Shown here in pieces: positions 6,672 to 6,808 of a stretch of 6,808 nt of DNA (the stretch's first letter is position 1; each line of letters starts with the position of its first letter). The stretch is taken from the NCBI GenBank assembly GCA_036677505.1, contig JAVBWK010000040.1:1-6808 (forward strand), in the 5' to 3' direction. The notes under the pieces were generated by a model. It was not told the origin of the DNA. It saw nothing but the letters and a program-made list of their open reading frames with translations, and ran no database searches. Origin of the DNA: UBA2227 sp036677505. GTDB taxonomy: Bacteria; Bacillota_I; Bacilli_A; Erysipelotrichales; Erysipelotrichaceae. Both the position numbers and the translations under genes were made by a program.

Positions 6672-6696
6672 AAAAGAAAACCAACGTGAGTTGGTT
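6670..6696 (-). terminator. Hairpin shaped as a terminator for right-to-left transcription
   Basis: AACCAAC (6679-6685), loop GTGA and GTTGGTT (6690-6696) form a perfect 7-bp stem. On the plus strand it has no T-run after it, but on the minus strand it is followed by TTTTCTTTTTT (from the A-rich 6670-6680). It would stop antisense transcripts entering the permease gene. It could also act as a first, RNA-stabilising hairpin of the operon 3' end. Confidence 0.5.
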
Positions 6697-6699
6697 CAG

Positions 6700-6730
6700 A
6701 CTGTCGACAAAGTAAGTCGGCAGTTTTTTT
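6700..6730 (+). terminator. Intrinsic terminator of the importer operon
   Basis: ACTGTCGAC (6700-6708), a 7-nt loop AAAGTAA and GTCGGCAGT (6716-6724) form a 9-bp stem with one G-U pair, running into seven T (6724-6730). It lies 28 bases after the permease 2 stop. Confidence 0.88.
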
Positions 6731-6735
6731 GTATT

Positions 6736-6763
6736 TTGAACACGAAGAACCTGATGATAAAAT
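6736..6763 (+). promoter_or_regulatory. Promoter of the next gene at the right edge
   Basis: TTGAAC (6736-6741) and TAAAAT (6758-6763) are spaced by 16 bases, with an extended TG one base before the -10. It follows directly after the operon terminator and leads into a ribosome site and ATG. The -35 is only a four-of-six match. Confidence 0.6.
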
Positions 6764-6786
6764 AGAAGTATCAAGAGGGCTCGCTA

Positions 6787-6808
6787 ATGATAACGAAAAC
6801 GAACCAAA
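6787..6808 (+). CDS. Start of an unidentified gene, cut by the window edge
   Basis: ATG at 6787 opens a frame reading MITKTNQ before the sequence ends. AGAGGG (6774-6779) lies 7 bases upstream, and a promoter-like pair sits at 6736-6763, so a separate transcription unit starts here. Seven residues are too few to name a product. It could also be a short leader peptide. Confidence 0.55.

Noticed and set aside
1..6808. CRISPR array, tRNA, rRNA or a new defence or mobile system
   Set aside because: No repeat-spacer periodicity, no cloverleaf-like segment and no unexplained gene cluster were seen. Every stretch over 300 bases is covered by a recognised gene.

Overview
The window reads as an ordinary housekeeping and transport locus from a moderate-GC member of the Bacillota (Firmicutes). 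The evidence is purine-rich Shine-Dalgarno sites, TTGACA/TATAAT-type promoters, U-tailed terminators and a lipoprotein-anchored BMP-family ABC importer whose gene order matches nupNOPQ (yufNOPQ) of Bacillus subtilis. TGA is used as a stop (permease 1 ends in an ATGA overlap) and Trp is TGG, so this is not a mycoplasma-type code. A lineage near Erysipelotrichia is a guess from overall feel and cannot be shown here.

Layout from left to right. Positions 1-114 are the right end of an IS3-family insertion sequence: the last 26 codons of its transposase and a terminal inverted repeat ending in CA. Fourteen bases further on, a minus-strand gene ends that encodes a DEAD-box RNA helicase with a DbpA-type C-terminal RNA-binding domain (129-1700). 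Its promoter and a leader with a perfect 8-bp hairpin lie at 1701-1790. A divergent promoter (1835-1863) drives the plus-strand importer: substrate-binding lipoprotein (1902-2978), a UUCG-loop terminator (2985-3008), a second promoter (3056-3084), a double-NBD ATPase (3108-4655), permease 1 (4630-5715) and permease 2 (5712-6671). The last three genes overlap and are probably translationally coupled. The operon ends in two hairpins, one shaped to stop transcription from the right and one to stop the operon itself. A new promoter, ribosome site and start codon (6736-6808) open another gene that runs off the window.

The importer works as one machine. The lipoprotein captures a substrate, most likely a purine nucleoside by family precedent, outside the membrane. 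The two permeases form a heterodimeric channel, and the two-domain ATPase powers it, with one canonical and one degenerate ATP site. The terminator and second promoter between lipoprotein and ATPase suggest that the lipoprotein is made in excess. No undescribed system was found. The points worth a second look are regulatory (helicase leader hairpin, split operon control, tandem repeat at the second promoter) and the IS insertion next to the helicase stop codon.
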